Assembly: GCF_038005225.1 (NCBI RefSeq)
Contig: NZ_JBBOSU010000001.1
Location: 2,406,001 to 2,470,000, forward strand
Length of the DNA stretch: 64,000 nucleotides
Origin: Solibacillus sp. FSL K6-1523
GTDB taxonomy: Bacteria; Bacillota; Bacilli; Bacillales_A; Planococcaceae
Direction of reading: 5' to 3'
The notes beneath the pieces are model-generated. The model saw nothing but the letters and a program-made list of their open reading frames with translations. It made no database searches and was not told the origin of the DNA. Positions 9,517 through 18,166 of this stretch are shown here, one piece after another (position 1 is the stretch's first letter; each line of letters begins with the position of its first letter). Position numbers and translations under genes: made by a program.

Positions 9517-9552
9517 AAAAAAAAACCCTGAGATGTGGATTTTCAACTCAGC
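9517..9552 (-). terminator. Probable terminator of the second sigma operon
   Basis: Minus strand CTGAG...CTCAG hairpin followed by nine T residues, downstream of the gene ending at 9782. Confidence 0.5.
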
Positions 9553-9781
9553 TATTTTCACTAATTAATAAATCAATCTAACTCCAACTACGGGACTTTA
9601 TGTTTAACCATTTCTCTTATCATCAAATGTAAGTCCTTGTACAATACTTATTTGATTGATATCGATAGTTTCCTCTAGTTAAATTAAGAATTTTCAATAT
9701 ATTACCCTTACTAGCATACCTATTAAATAAGTATGATATTTCATCAAAAACTAGTGGGGGTAATTATCATTCGCAAGTTCT
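9553..9781. other. Intergenic, nothing recognised
   Basis: AT-rich untranslated tail between the operon end and its likely terminator; no open frame or repeat noted. Confidence 0.4.
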
Positions 9782-10816
9782 TTAAAAGGGAAAATCATTG
9801 CCTTTCTTATCTCGAACAATTAGCTCATATTTTTGATTCCCTACCTTTATTTTTACTTCTTCACTATCTAGGAACTCAGTAATTCCTTTTCGGATTTTGG
9901 TTACCGTCTCATTTGACTTTACATCCGTTGATTCGATATTTGTCTTAATGGTAATCGTCACTTTTTCAGGCTTATAGGAATATTTAATGTCAGCTACCCC
10001 GTACTCTTTTTTCAGGAAAAACTCTTCTTCAATGCTCATCATGAAAGGCTTCCACTGCATCTCAATTTCTTCCTCCGAAACGTTTCGAGTTATAACCTGA
10101 ACTTGTTTAGGTGTATTGTTTGCTTCCAAAAGTTTAATCACCGCCTTATAGATTTCTACTTCCTTATCTTCATCGGCTATCGGGATGTACACTTTAACAA
10201 CAGGGCTATATGCATTAATATTCATAATTGAATACCCTGCAACTTGTAAATCCTGCATTAACTTGTCTCCTAGTTGCTCTCTTTGTTTTACTATCTCAGC
10301 TAGGAAAGGAGATACTTCCTTCACGTCAGAAACCTTTAACTCGTAATTATCATAGCCTTTATTATTCAAAGTTTCGGACAAAATAGTTAATACATGTTCC
10401 CTTTCTTGACTGACGTATTCCTCCGTCCCTTGCAGCTGTATGTCAAACTGTGGTTTTCCTTCCCATATACCCATGCCAATTCCTGCCGTTTTATACCCTT
10501 CTTTTTCTAACACTTCCCAAATCACTTCAGGTATAGGTTTTTGGAATATTTGTCCTAAGTATGGGATTTTTGATACCACTTCCGCCATAGTTGGATTTAG
10601 GAATACGGAACCCGTTAATATACCAAAACTAATAACCGCTGCAACCGCAAATTGAGATTTTCTCCAACCTCTTTTTCTCTTTGGTAATTTTTTAATATCC
10701 GATTTTTTTTCTGACTCTTCCTTAATGTTTTTAGCAAATTCGTATATTGAAGACGGGACCTGGACTTTTTCCATCTCTTCATTGATCTCTTCCTTCAACG
10801 ATTTATCAATTTTCAT
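9782..10816 (-). CDS. Anti-sigma-like membrane protein (DUF4030-type)
   Basis: 344 residues. The start overlaps the stop of the upstream sigma gene by 4 nt (ATGA), indicating coupling. Residues 1-50 are charged and cytoplasmic, one membrane helix is at about 55-73 (FAVAAVISFGILTGSVFL), then an outside domain with repeated beta-alpha units. Layout and length recall DUF4030/DUF4179 proteins found beside ECF sigma factors in Bacillus cereus relatives; that family name is from memory. Likely role: membrane sequestration of the partner sigma until an envelope signal is sensed. Confidence 0.75.
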   Translation of the reverse strand: MKIDKSLKEEINEEMEKVQVPSSIYEFAKNIKEESEKKSDIKKLPKRKRGWRKSQFAVAAVISFGILTGSVFLNPTMAEVVSKIPYLGQIFQKPIPEVIWEVLEKEGYKTAGIGMGIWEGKPQFDIQLQGTEEYVSQEREHVLTILSETLNNKGYDNYELKVSDVKEVSPFLAEIVKQREQLGDKLMQDLQVAGYSIMNINAYSPVVKVYIPIADEDKEVEIYKAVIKLLEANNTPKQVQVITRNVSEEEIEMQWKPFMMSIEEEFFLKKEYGVADIKYSYKPEKVTITIKTNIESTDVKSNETVTKIRKGITEFLDSEEVKIKVGNQKYELIVRDKKGNDFPF

Positions 10817-11367
10817 TGTGGATTCACCCCTATAAATTGATTTTCGATTAACCTTTTCTTCAAAGCATGTCTCGCTCTGCGCAGGTGGGATTTGACCGTC
10901 GAACTTTTCAGCCCCAACAAAATTGAGATTTCTTGAATGTCTAATTCTTGGTAATAGTAGAGTATGAGAACGTTTCTATAGTCGCTGTTATCAAGGGATG
11001 AAATGCCATTTTTTATCTCCAATTCGGTTTCCTCTTGTAGCACACTTTCTATCGCGTTGTAATTGTCTGTCACCACATCGATTTCAAGCGGTAATTCTTT
11101 CTCTCGGCTCTTCTTTCTCCATGCATCAATTGAACGGTGCGAGACCAATTTATAAAACCAGGTGCTAAAATAAATGATATCTTTTCCACTCATAATATCT
11201 CGATATACCTCAATTAGCGCAGTTTGGACAACTTCTTCTGCCATTTCCTTCGATTTAAGAATACCGAAACTGGTTCTGTACCCTTTTTCAATTAATGGAT
11301 TAACGAGTTGAGCAAAAGCTTCGTCCTCACCGTTCCGAATCCGTATTATTAGTGTTTCTTGATCCAT
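10813..11367 (-). CDS. ECF-type RNA polymerase sigma factor
   Basis: 184 residues from ATG with an AAAGGAGG ribosome site. Region 2: EAFAQLVNPL...EMAEEVVQTALIEVYRD and TWFYKLVSHRSIDAWRKK; region 4: LDNSDYRNVLILYYYQELDIQEI then an HTH with SSTVKSHLRRARHALKK. The sequence differs clearly from the sigma factor at 6.4-6.9 kb, so the two are not recent duplicates. It forms a two-gene operon with the membrane protein downstream. Confidence 0.9.
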   Translation of the reverse strand: MDQETLIIRIRNGEDEAFAQLVNPLIEKGYRTSFGILKSKEMAEEVVQTALIEVYRDIMSGKDIIYFSTWFYKLVSHRSIDAWRKKSREKELPLEIDVVTDNYNAIESVLQEETELEIKNGISSLDNSDYRNVLILYYYQELDIQEISILLGLKSSTVKSHLRRARHALKKRLIENQFIGVNPQ

Positions 11368-11500
11368 GAGGAAAACCTCCTTTACTATTTCTACCCCTTT
11401 AGGCGACGGAATGGCTACTTAGGATGCATAACATTTGAAATAAAGTGGAAAACACCATTTTACATCTAAAGTGAATACTAACATAAATAACCAACACAAA

Positions 11501-11541
11501 AACCATCTCACTCCTATAAAATTAATAGGGGTAAGATGGTT
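11501..11541 (-). terminator. Terminator after the permease fragment
   Basis: AACCATCT...CCTAT loop ATAGG...AGATGGTT, followed by TTTTTG on the minus strand. Confidence 0.7.
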
Positions 11542-11623
11542 ACAATCAATCTTATTTTAAAATGTACAATCAAAATAACTTTATCTAAAATTATGGGGAA
11601 AATGTCGAGTTAAGAAGTTACCT

Positions 11624-12152
11624 TTATTTTCTTAATGCAACAGCTGGCTCAGTATTAATCAACTTATAGCTCGCAAAAATACTAATAATCACAACTAAAA
11701 TTCCTGTCGCTACTATCGAAACAAAAATTTGTAACGGTGAAACGCTTATGGCTACATCAAAAATCTTACCAATGAAATAGGCCCCTCCGAAAAGCACCGC
11801 ATTGAAAATGGCTGCCATTGCAGATAAAAGAACATTTTCGCTTAGAATCATTTTTTGTATCGAGCTTTTGTTAAAGCCTAATGCTGCTAATAGCCCTAAC
11901 TCCTTAAATCTTGAATTTTGTAGTTTCACTAGCAATACGACGCTGATGAATAATCCGATTGCTAAAATCAAAATTGAAATCGTCAGGAATAATCGGCTTA
12001 AACTTTTAAATGTGCTTTGCAATGCGCCTACTTCACTCGCTGCGTTTTTGCTGTCAATTTTATTTTCTTGAAGCATTTCACTAACTGGCATGATATCATT
12101 AAAATCTTTTACATCATAGCTAATAGAATAAACGGGCTCATCTTTACCAGTT
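11624..12152 (-). pseudogene. C-terminal fragment of FtsX/MacB-type ABC permease
   Basis: About 175 codons remain: a short periplasmic end, then helices at about residues 58-80, 108-132 and 145-168 of the fragment, closing with the PAVALRK tail typical of FtsX-domain permeases of lipoprotein or peptide exporters. The N-terminal half, the first membrane helix and the ATPase partner are missing. The break coincides with the right end of the tnpB element. The sequence on the far side of the element (above 13540) is full of stops and does not continue the gene, so insertion was followed by loss or rearrangement. Confidence 0.8.
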
Positions 12153-12156
12153 TGAA

Positions 12157-12300
12157 CTACTCCCACCTACGCTATCGCTTAGAGGAGGGAGATTCTTGGC
12201 TGAAATCTCTATTAGATGGAGATTCACCGAGCTAACCCCGTAGTCCCTACGGTTTGAAGCCTTAATGCTTCTTGTAGAATATTGATGCTTGCGTTAAGAT
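12157..12300 (-). ncRNA. Predicted omega RNA (reRNA) of TnpB
   Basis: In this family the guide RNA comes from the 3' end of tnpB plus the right end. Here the region folds into several helices (CCGTAGGGACTACGGGG; GAATCTCC...AGAGATT; CTCCCTCC...GGTGGGAG) and ends in TAGTTCAA. The adjacent host sequence beginning ACTGGTAAAGATGAG, inside the permease fragment, would be the present guide. Extent and cleavage point are inferred. Confidence 0.6.
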
Positions 12301-13384
12301 CTCGGTCATGTTGCGTATGACAGTTTGGACACGTCCATGTGCGGATGGCGAGATTCTTCACGTCTTTGTGTTGATAGCCGCAATGTGAACAAAGCTGGCT
12401 GGAGGCAAATGTTTTACCTACTCGAATAACCTGTTTACCGTACCACCTTGCTTTGTACTCGAGCATATGCGCGAATTCTGACCAGCTCGCATCACTAATA
12501 GCCTTGGCAAGTAGGTGATTCTTTTGCATCTTACTGACACGCAAATCTTCTATTCCAATGATGTCGTGGTTTTTGACAATTTCAGTGGAAATTTTGTGTA
12601 AGTAGTCATGCCGTGCATTGCGGATTTTCTCGTGAACTTTTGCTACTTTTATGCGTTGTTTTTGATAGTTTTTCGCTTCATCTAGTGGACAGTTTCGTTT
12701 GATTGCCCTCTCTTTTTTACAGGCTAAAATGTGTTGTTCTTCTGCTAATTTTGCCTCTAGCTTACGGAATAACTGCGGGTTGGCATAGGTTGTACCGTCA
12801 GATAATTTCGCGAATTCTTTGAGACCAACATCAATGCCTACGTTTTTCATTGTTTTTGGGTAGGCTTGGACGTCCGTTTCAGCTAAAACTGCGATGAAAT
12901 ACTTGCCTGTAGGGTTTCTTCTAATGGTTGCGCTCATGATTTTTCCTGTAATTTCTTTGGATTTTGCGAATTTCACATGACCTAGTTTCGGGAGTTGGAT
13001 GCGGTTGGCAATTATTTTGATATTTTCATTCGTCATTTTTGTCGTATAGCTTTGTGTGGGGTTTTTCTTTGATTTAAAACGCGGTGCTTCGTTTTGTTGT
13101 TTGAAAAAACGGTCATAGCTATCCGCTAAATGTCGTACCGTTGTTTGAAGAGCAATGCTATCTACTTCTTTTAGCCAGCTTGTTTCTTCTTGTTGTTTTA
13201 ACTTTGGTAGCATCGCGGAGCATTTTGCATACGACAAGCCTTTTCCTATTTCCTTGTATGTGGCTTGCCACTCAGCTAGACAATGGTTGAAAATATAGCG
13301 ACAACAGCCGATTGTTTTATTGATTAGCGTCGTCTGTTCTTTTGTCGGATAGAGTCGGAATTTATACGCTTTATAGGTCACCAA
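12224..13384 (-). CDS. tnpB: TnpB RNA-guided nuclease of IS605-type element
   Basis: 386 residues from TTG 13384, selected because the near-perfect ribosome site GGGAGGTGATCC lies 8 nt upstream; upstream in-frame codons lack one. N-terminal wedge/REC part (residues 1-175). RuvC motifs: Asp185 in [10 protein letters not shown], Glu279 in [10 protein letters not shown] and Asp362 in HDRDLNAS. The zinc finger is Cys332/Cys335 and Cys352/Cys355. All catalytic and zinc residues are kept and the frame is intact, so the protein could be active. The family uses an omega RNA to cut DNA matching the sequence beside the right end and helps retain the element. Confidence 0.93.
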   Translation of the reverse strand: MVTYKAYKFRLYPTKEQTTLINKTIGCCRYIFNHCLAEWQATYKEIGKGLSYAKCSAMLPKLKQQEETSWLKEVDSIALQTTVRHLADSYDRFFKQQNEAPRFKSKKNPTQSYTTKMTNENIKIIANRIQLPKLGHVKFAKSKEITGKIMSATIRRNPTGKYFIAVLAETDVQAYPKTMKNVGIDVGLKEFAKLSDGTTYANPQLFRKLEAKLAEEQHILACKKERAIKRNCPLDEAKNYQKQRIKVAKVHEKIRNARHDYLHKISTEIVKNHDIIGIEDLRVSKMQKNHLLAKAISDASWSEFAHMLEYKARWYGKQVIRVGKTFASSQLCSHCGYQHKDVKNLAIRTWTCPNCHTQHDRDLNASINILQEALRLQTVGTTGLAR

Positions 13385-13466
13385 TTGGATCACCTCCCTT
13401 TCTTTTATTCTACCAAACAGAATATACGTTCGCAAGTTTGGAAAGGAATTTTTAGGCTACCGCCTA

Positions 13467-13537
13467 CCGACATTCATCTCCCACTTACTCATTGGGCTAC
13501 ACCCTACACATACCTTGAAGTGGGAGTCTCCTGTCGG
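13467..13537. repeat. Left-end palindrome of the tnpB element
   Basis: CCGACA-ttcat-CTCCCACTT pairs with AAGTGGGAG-tctcc-TGTCGG across a loop of about 30 nt. Such subterminal hairpins are the strand-recognition sites of Y1 transposases. Confidence 0.7.
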
Positions 13538-13644
13538 ATAATGATAAAAGATCATCTACTAAATTTTTTAATTATAATAACAACACACACAGATAGTCTG
13601 TTACGAAGGTAGGTCGTTGATAAGACTCTGTTCCTCTTTATTGC

Positions 13645-13764
13645 TTATTTTCTGCCTTTCAAAAACTCTTCTCTTTTCCTTGCCCAGTGCATAACCGCTC
13701 TAAATACTTCTATGAATTCAAAACATGGAGCTGTCAGTTCGTACTCAATAGGCAAAGAAAACAT
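13645..13764 (-). pseudogene. Possible HxlR-type regulator remnant
   Basis: A 39-codon frame from ATG 13764 with an AGGCAGG site. It reads PIEYELTAPCFEFIEVFRAV then MHWARKREEF, matching the pattern of the C-terminal end of HxlR winged-helix regulators (x-YELT, then a helix ending in W). The rest of the domain is absent. Confidence 0.35.
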
Positions 13765-14015
13765 ACCTGCCTTTCAAACAACACGCCTTCCGATTGAGGA
13801 AAAGGTAAAGTTCATATAATACTTCATTGAGTGCCAGCATTTCATCCAGTTATACTACCCATAATATTGCTTTTTATAAAAAGGATTATTATCAGGAAAT
13901 TACACTATTGAAAAATCCAACTTCTCATTCTTATAATTGAGAAATTGGATTCTTTCGTTACTCCAGAAAAGCGCCCGATTGTTGAATAATGAAAAATAAA
14001 GATTATTATTTCTAT
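13765..14015. other. Decayed intergenic stretch
   Basis: No intact gene. Together with 13541-13644 it looks like scar sequence between the tnpB element and the C45 hydrolase gene; a weak hairpin (GAAATT...AATTGAGAAATTGG region, about 13890-13950) follows the latter gene. Confidence 0.4.
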
Positions 14016-15023
14016 TTATTGAATAATAGCTCGCTTCTTTTCTTTTAAAACAGCATCCGTCAACCTCTGATCTACAATATATTTTGCTTTGTTCGGCTGT
14101 CCTTCAGCCCTAGTTATTTCTAGTGTATTTAAGTTTGCAGCTACCGAGAAAAGGGTTCCAAATTTATGCTCTGTTAAATTTAAACAGACATGCCCCTTGG
14201 TATCAGACATAATTGATTGGGCAATGGAGAGTGTCATACCATTGTTATTTTCAGCAAGAACTTTGTCTAATGTTTCAAAACGATCTTTTGATTTGCTCCA
14301 ATTCCAGCTTTCTGAAACAGATTTACCTATATGATGGTTCGTGCAATGTATATAATTATTTTTCGGTAGACGAACTTGACATCCGTTTGGAGTAACTTCA
14401 ACAACTGCCATAGTTCCTGATGAATCAGCCAATAAATAGTTATTCGCTACGGAACTTGAAAAACTTTCTAACACCTTGATTCCTTCTTCAACACTACTAC
14501 AATTTTCTAAAATATGTTTACATGCAAAATAAAAATTTAAACCCGGTTTAATTCCTTCATGAGGGACTGCTGTAATGCCTACAAACAAACCGTGTTCATT
14601 AATACCATCTACTTTTCCAATAAAACAATCTGAGTGACCTAGATATTTATTTTTTCCATCAAAACAAACCAATGATGACTCTGTAATTTTCTTCAAACTA
14701 AAGAGCATATCATAATTACGTCCAATAATGACTTCACTCCCATTAAACGCAGCAAAAATACTACATTGGCCTGCTGGTTCAAAAACTCCTATACTTAACA
14801 GAAAGGAACTTACTTCCTCAAAAGAGGCATGGCATCCATCAGCAAAACCTTGTATTTCCTTTACTATGTCTACATCAAACTCAGATAGAATTGGTATACA
14901 TAATTTACCGTAATTCAATTTCTCTTCCGTAACTTGTGGAAAACGAAATCCATTTTTAAATAATAATTTCGCATAATGCTTCCCTGCCTCGTATGGATCT
15001 CCCTTTAATCTCGGATGATACAT
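14016..15023 (-). CDS. C45-family Ntn hydrolase / acyltransferase-like protein
   Basis: 335 residues from ATG 15023; a second ATG six bases upstream sits only 2 nt from GGAGG, so the inner one is preferred. The family includes acyl-CoA:6-APA acyltransferase and bile-salt-hydrolase-like amidases that self-cleave to expose an N-terminal Cys. Here that residue is Cys87 in PAGQCSIFA, followed by GRNYDM, the usual Arg-Asp pair of the pocket, and a later VANNYLLAD segment. It probably acts on an N-acyl or beta-lactam-like amide. It is directly downstream of a MerR-type regulator and carries that family's promoter architecture, suggesting induction by its substrate. Confidence 0.85.
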   Translation of the reverse strand: MYHPRLKGDPYEAGKHYAKLLFKNGFRFPQVTEEKLNYGKLCIPILSEFDVDIVKEIQGFADGCHASFEEVSSFLLSIGVFEPAGQCSIFAAFNGSEVIIGRNYDMLFSLKKITESSLVCFDGKNKYLGHSDCFIGKVDGINEHGLFVGITAVPHEGIKPGLNFYFACKHILENCSSVEEGIKVLESFSSSVANNYLLADSSGTMAVVEVTPNGCQVRLPKNNYIHCTNHHIGKSVSESWNWSKSKDRFETLDKVLAENNNGMTLSIAQSIMSDTKGHVCLNLTEHKFGTLFSVAANLNTLEITRAEGQPNKAKYIVDQRLTDAVLKEKKRAIIQ

Positions 15024-15067
15024 ATTCATTTCCTCCTTTGTTATTAAGCAAAGTCTTTATATATAAA

Positions 15068-15098
15068 ATAATAAACCCTCCAGCGAGTGGAGAGTTTA
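15068..15098 (-). promoter_or_regulatory. MerR-type promoter with 19-bp spacer
   Basis: Minus strand -35 TAAACT, 19-nt spacer containing the dyad CTCC-ACTCGCT-GGAG, -10 TATTAT. An over-long spacer with a dyad inside it is the hallmark of promoters remodelled by MerR proteins. It lies between the MerR gene and the C45 hydrolase gene and reads into the latter. Confidence 0.8.
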
Positions 15099-15131
15099 CC
15101 TGTATTTTATAAAATTTATTTAATAACAATT

Positions 15132-15971
15132 CTAGATAACAGGTACACATATTTTTGTAAGAAAGTCTGATGGATTACTGATTAAGTTTGGACGCAAATC
15201 TCGTAAATCTAAATTTATAGGTACAAGTCCTCTTTCATATATTTCCATCATATTCCCGTTTTGAGTCAAATCATTTTCAACGATCCACTTTTTCAATATT
15301 TCATAGCCCATCGCCAAGTCTGTGTATGATCCTTTAACTGTAATACAGGCGTACTTACCATTGACTAATATTTTGCAGCCATCTATATTATTCGATTCTT
15401 TAACAGGTACAAGTAATTCAACATCTGCTTTATTCTCCATTAAGTATCTCTCATGGAAAATAGCCATAAGTTTTCCATTCACCTCTAGATTAAAGGCATA
15501 TACTCGATTGAATAAGTTTTGCACAAGTTTATCTATAAATTTAACCTGAATTTTTTTACGAAGAGTATACACTAATGTATCCTCCCGATTTTCAAAATAA
15601 CATTCTGAGAAAATCGGCCCCTGAATGATTGGAATACCGACTTCCATCTTTACTTTCAATTGTTTCATGTCTTCTATTTCTTTAGTGATTTGTTCTTTTT
15701 GCTTTTCCAGTTCAGAAAGTTTTTGTTCGATAATGCTATTCCACTGTATTGAATCCGCGCACTCCATCATTTGCTTAATATCAGCTAATGGCATATGCAA
15801 ACTTTTTAAAAGCAGTATTATTTTAATCGCTTCAATTTTGTCATAGTCATAATAGCGATAATTAGTTTCAGCGTCTACGTATGAAGGTTTTAGTAAACCA
15901 ATATCATCATAATACCGCAATGTTTTTACAGGTAAATCACATATTTTCGATAATTTCCCTATTGTATACAT
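15132..15971 (-). CDS. MerR-family activator with effector-binding domain (BmrR/BltR-like)
   Basis: 279 residues. Winged-helix DNA-binding domain at the N-terminus (TIGKLSKICDLPVKTLRYYD, then GLLKPSYVD and YRYYDYDK), a dimerising coiled coil at about 75-115, then a GyrI-like ligand pocket of about 150 residues, as in multidrug-sensing MerR proteins. It likely senses a hydrophobic or acylated molecule and activates the C45 hydrolase gene through the 19-bp-spacer promoter at 15068-15098. No drug efflux gene lies next to it, which is unusual for this subgroup. Confidence 0.88.
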   Translation of the reverse strand: MYTIGKLSKICDLPVKTLRYYDDIGLLKPSYVDAETNYRYYDYDKIEAIKIILLLKSLHMPLADIKQMMECADSIQWNSIIEQKLSELEKQKEQITKEIEDMKQLKVKMEVGIPIIQGPIFSECYFENREDTLVYTLRKKIQVKFIDKLVQNLFNRVYAFNLEVNGKLMAIFHERYLMENKADVELLVPVKESNNIDGCKILVNGKYACITVKGSYTDLAMGYEILKKWIVENDLTQNGNMMEIYERGLVPINLDLRDLRPNLISNPSDFLTKICVPVI

Positions 15972-16148
15972 ACCATTATCCTTTCAAACTTTTCGCTTTT
16001 ATTGTTTATAAATAAATTATTACAAACAAGTCTAATACTTTCAATGGTTGTTCCGCATAATATCCAAATTATAGAACCAACAGTCATAGTACAAAATAGA
16101 TTTTTTTGCTAAACATTATAAATCTTCTATTGCTATTTTTAACCCTTT

Positions 16149-17318
16149 TCAATTTCTTCCTTTATTTTTACTAAATACTAGTTCGAAACATGTACCGCTA
16201 TTCTCATAATCTGTCACGGTGATTTTTGCATTGTGTTTTTTTACGATACTTTGCACAATGGAAAGACCCAATCCGACACCACCCGTTTCACGAGAACGTG
16301 ATGTATCCACACGATAAAACGGTTCGAATATCGTTTTTTTCAAATCTTCAGGGATTCCTATACCGGTATCCTTAATGGCAACGACTGTTTGCGTATCATT
16401 GGATTTCACTTCAATCTTTACGCTACCACCTACAACATTGTATTTAATGCCATTTTCAACGAGGTTATAAAAGGCACGATAAAGCAAGTTTGGATTGCCG
16501 TAAACAATGCTATCATCACAGTCCAAATATAATTGAACTTCTTTTTTATCGGCAATAGGAGTAAGTTCGGCAAACATTTCTTGTAAAATATCCTGCAAGC
16601 AAATCGGTTCCTGCTCGATTTCATCATTCATGTTCGTCATCTCTAAAAGGGCAATGACAAGCACGGATAAACGCTTTATTTGCTTTTCAAAAACGGTAAT
16701 GAGTGCATCATATTCATCAGTAGTATGGACATTTTTCTTTTTAAATACATCCACCTTCGTTTTCAAAACAGCAAGCGGTGTTCGGAGTTCATGTGCTGCG
16801 TTGGCAGTAAAGCGGCTTTGCATGAGGAAAGCTTCATTTAGCTTGTCTGTCATTTCATTAAAAGACTGCGTGAGCTCCGCGATTTCATCATCTGCTAGAG
16901 GCATGTCCATCGTTTCCGCCAAATTGTGCACCGTTCGATTTTTAATTTGATTATTTAATGTATCCAGTGGCTTAAGTACTTTGCCAGATACATAGTATGT
17001 TAAAGCACCACCACAAACGATGATTAAAAGTAAATAAAGCACACTTTCTAAACGAAATTCCGTTTTTGCTTGTTGCGCCTCTGTAGATACGATTGGCATC
17101 ATAGGAACCATTGGAGGCATTAGAATATCGTCAAAAATTTGCTCATTTTCACCTACTTGTTGTGCAGGTGTTGTCGCAGCAGCATCAATTTTTGTAGCCA
17201 TAATGTCAGCAGAAAAATTTAAAATGATCGTAAGTCCGACACAGCAAATGATTAATAATAGGACCATCATCGCAGTAAGCCTCAGCCGAATGGGCATTTT
17301 TTTAACATTACGCGTCAC
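16149..17318 (-). CDS. Sensor histidine kinase
   Basis: 389 residues if started at GTG 17318, overlapping the response regulator stop by 11 nt; an in-frame TTG at 17351 and ATG at 17297 are alternatives, and the ribosome site does not settle it. Helices at about 16-38 and 91-112 bracket a short Met/Pro-rich external loop (MPPMVPMMPIV), which could bind metal. HAMP follows, then HisKA with phospho-His176 in NAAHELRTPL, then HATPase with N-box NLVENGIKYN, DTGIGIPE and GGVGLGLSIV. It pairs with the OmpR-type regulator encoded immediately upstream. Confidence 0.92.
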   Translation of the reverse strand: MTRNVKKMPIRLRLTAMMVLLLIICCVGLTIILNFSADIMATKIDAAATTPAQQVGENEQIFDDILMPPMVPMMPIVSTEAQQAKTEFRLESVLYLLLIIVCGGALTYYVSGKVLKPLDTLNNQIKNRTVHNLAETMDMPLADDEIAELTQSFNEMTDKLNEAFLMQSRFTANAAHELRTPLAVLKTKVDVFKKKNVHTTDEYDALITVFEKQIKRLSVLVIALLEMTNMNDEIEQEPICLQDILQEMFAELTPIADKKEVQLYLDCDDSIVYGNPNLLYRAFYNLVENGIKYNVVGGSVKIEVKSNDTQTVVAIKDTGIGIPEDLKKTIFEPFYRVDTSRSRETGGVGLGLSIVQSIVKKHNAKITVTDYENSGTCFELVFSKNKGRN

Positions 17319-17991
17319 CTTTATTGTTCGTAATAAAATAGCCCTCACCAATTTTTGTGCGGATTGGATCAGTCGTTAAAAGTGCCTTTAATTTTTTTCT
17401 CAATGATGCAATGTGGACGCGTATAACACCACTAAAACTATCGGCATTTTGATCCCAAACATGTGCCATCAACTCTTCTTGGCTAACTACTTTTTCTTGA
17501 TGTAGCAAGAAGCATTCTAGTAAAGCCAGTTCCTTTTTGGTAAGAAGCAATTCCCGTCCCTCTACAAATGCGGTACGTTTCGTTAAATCCATACTAATTT
17601 TCCCACAAGTTAACAAGCTACTCTCTTGCACAAATTTCCGTCTCATTAAATTTCTTATTCTTGCTTCCAATTCCGCAAAGTCGAATGGCTTCGTTAAATA
17701 ATCATTCGCACCCATATCTAAACCTTTCACTTTGTCATTGACGGTACTTCTTGCACTTAGTACTAAAATTTTTACTTCTTTATTTTCTTCTCTTATCTTT
17801 TCTAATACATGTAATCCATCCATTTTCGGAAGATTTAAGTCTAGGATAATTAAGTCATACTTTTCAACAAACGCCAATTCATAGGCATCTTCGCCATCAC
17901 TGCAAGTATCCACTGCATAGCCTTCCATTCGAAGTCCTTCAGCGATTGCTTCCTGCAAATCTAACTCATCTTCAACAACTAGTATTCTCAT
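17308..17991 (-). CDS. OmpR-family response regulator
   Basis: 227 residues. Receiver domain with acidic pair Glu7-Asp8, phospho-acceptor Asp51 (LIILDLNLPKMDG), and Lys in TKPFDFAEL. The C-terminal winged helix contains LTKKELALLECF and SGVIRVHIASLRKKL. First gene of a two-gene operon with the overlapping kinase. Targets are not evident; a permease fragment of the type often controlled by such systems is 4 kb away. Confidence 0.94.
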   Translation of the reverse strand: MRILVVEDELDLQEAIAEGLRMEGYAVDTCSDGEDAYELAFVEKYDLIILDLNLPKMDGLHVLEKIREENKEVKILVLSARSTVNDKVKGLDMGANDYLTKPFDFAELEARIRNLMRRKFVQESSLLTCGKISMDLTKRTAFVEGRELLLTKKELALLECFLLHQEKVVSQEELMAHVWDQNADSFSGVIRVHIASLRKKLKALLTTDPIRTKIGEGYFITNNKGDA

Positions 17992-18166
17992 ATAGAAATC
18001 ACCTCATTGTACTTAGTATAAATCATTGGGTGTTAAATTAATGTTAAGTGATTAGATGCACTCTACTGTTCAATAAACTTAGCCGTTGTAATAATTTATA
18101 TGCCCTATATTGAATGTTTAAGGCATGTGAATAAACGTAACAATTTATATTCGATGAAATGATTCG

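Larger units (their letters stand above)
12153..13540 (-). mobile_element. IS200/IS605-type element carrying only tnpB
   Basis: Boundaries are approximate. The right end is a hairpin with GTGGGAGTAGTTCAA at its edge (near 12153-12170). The left end is an imperfect palindrome at 13467-13537. No tnpA (Y1 transposase) is present, so movement needs TnpA in trans. The GC content and codon use of the cargo gene differ from the AT-rich flanks. Confidence 0.8.

Noticed and set aside
13541-13644. Continuation of the FtsX permease on the far side of the tnpB element.
   Set aside because: All three minus-strand frames contain stops within a few codons, so the N-terminal half is not simply displaced by the insertion.
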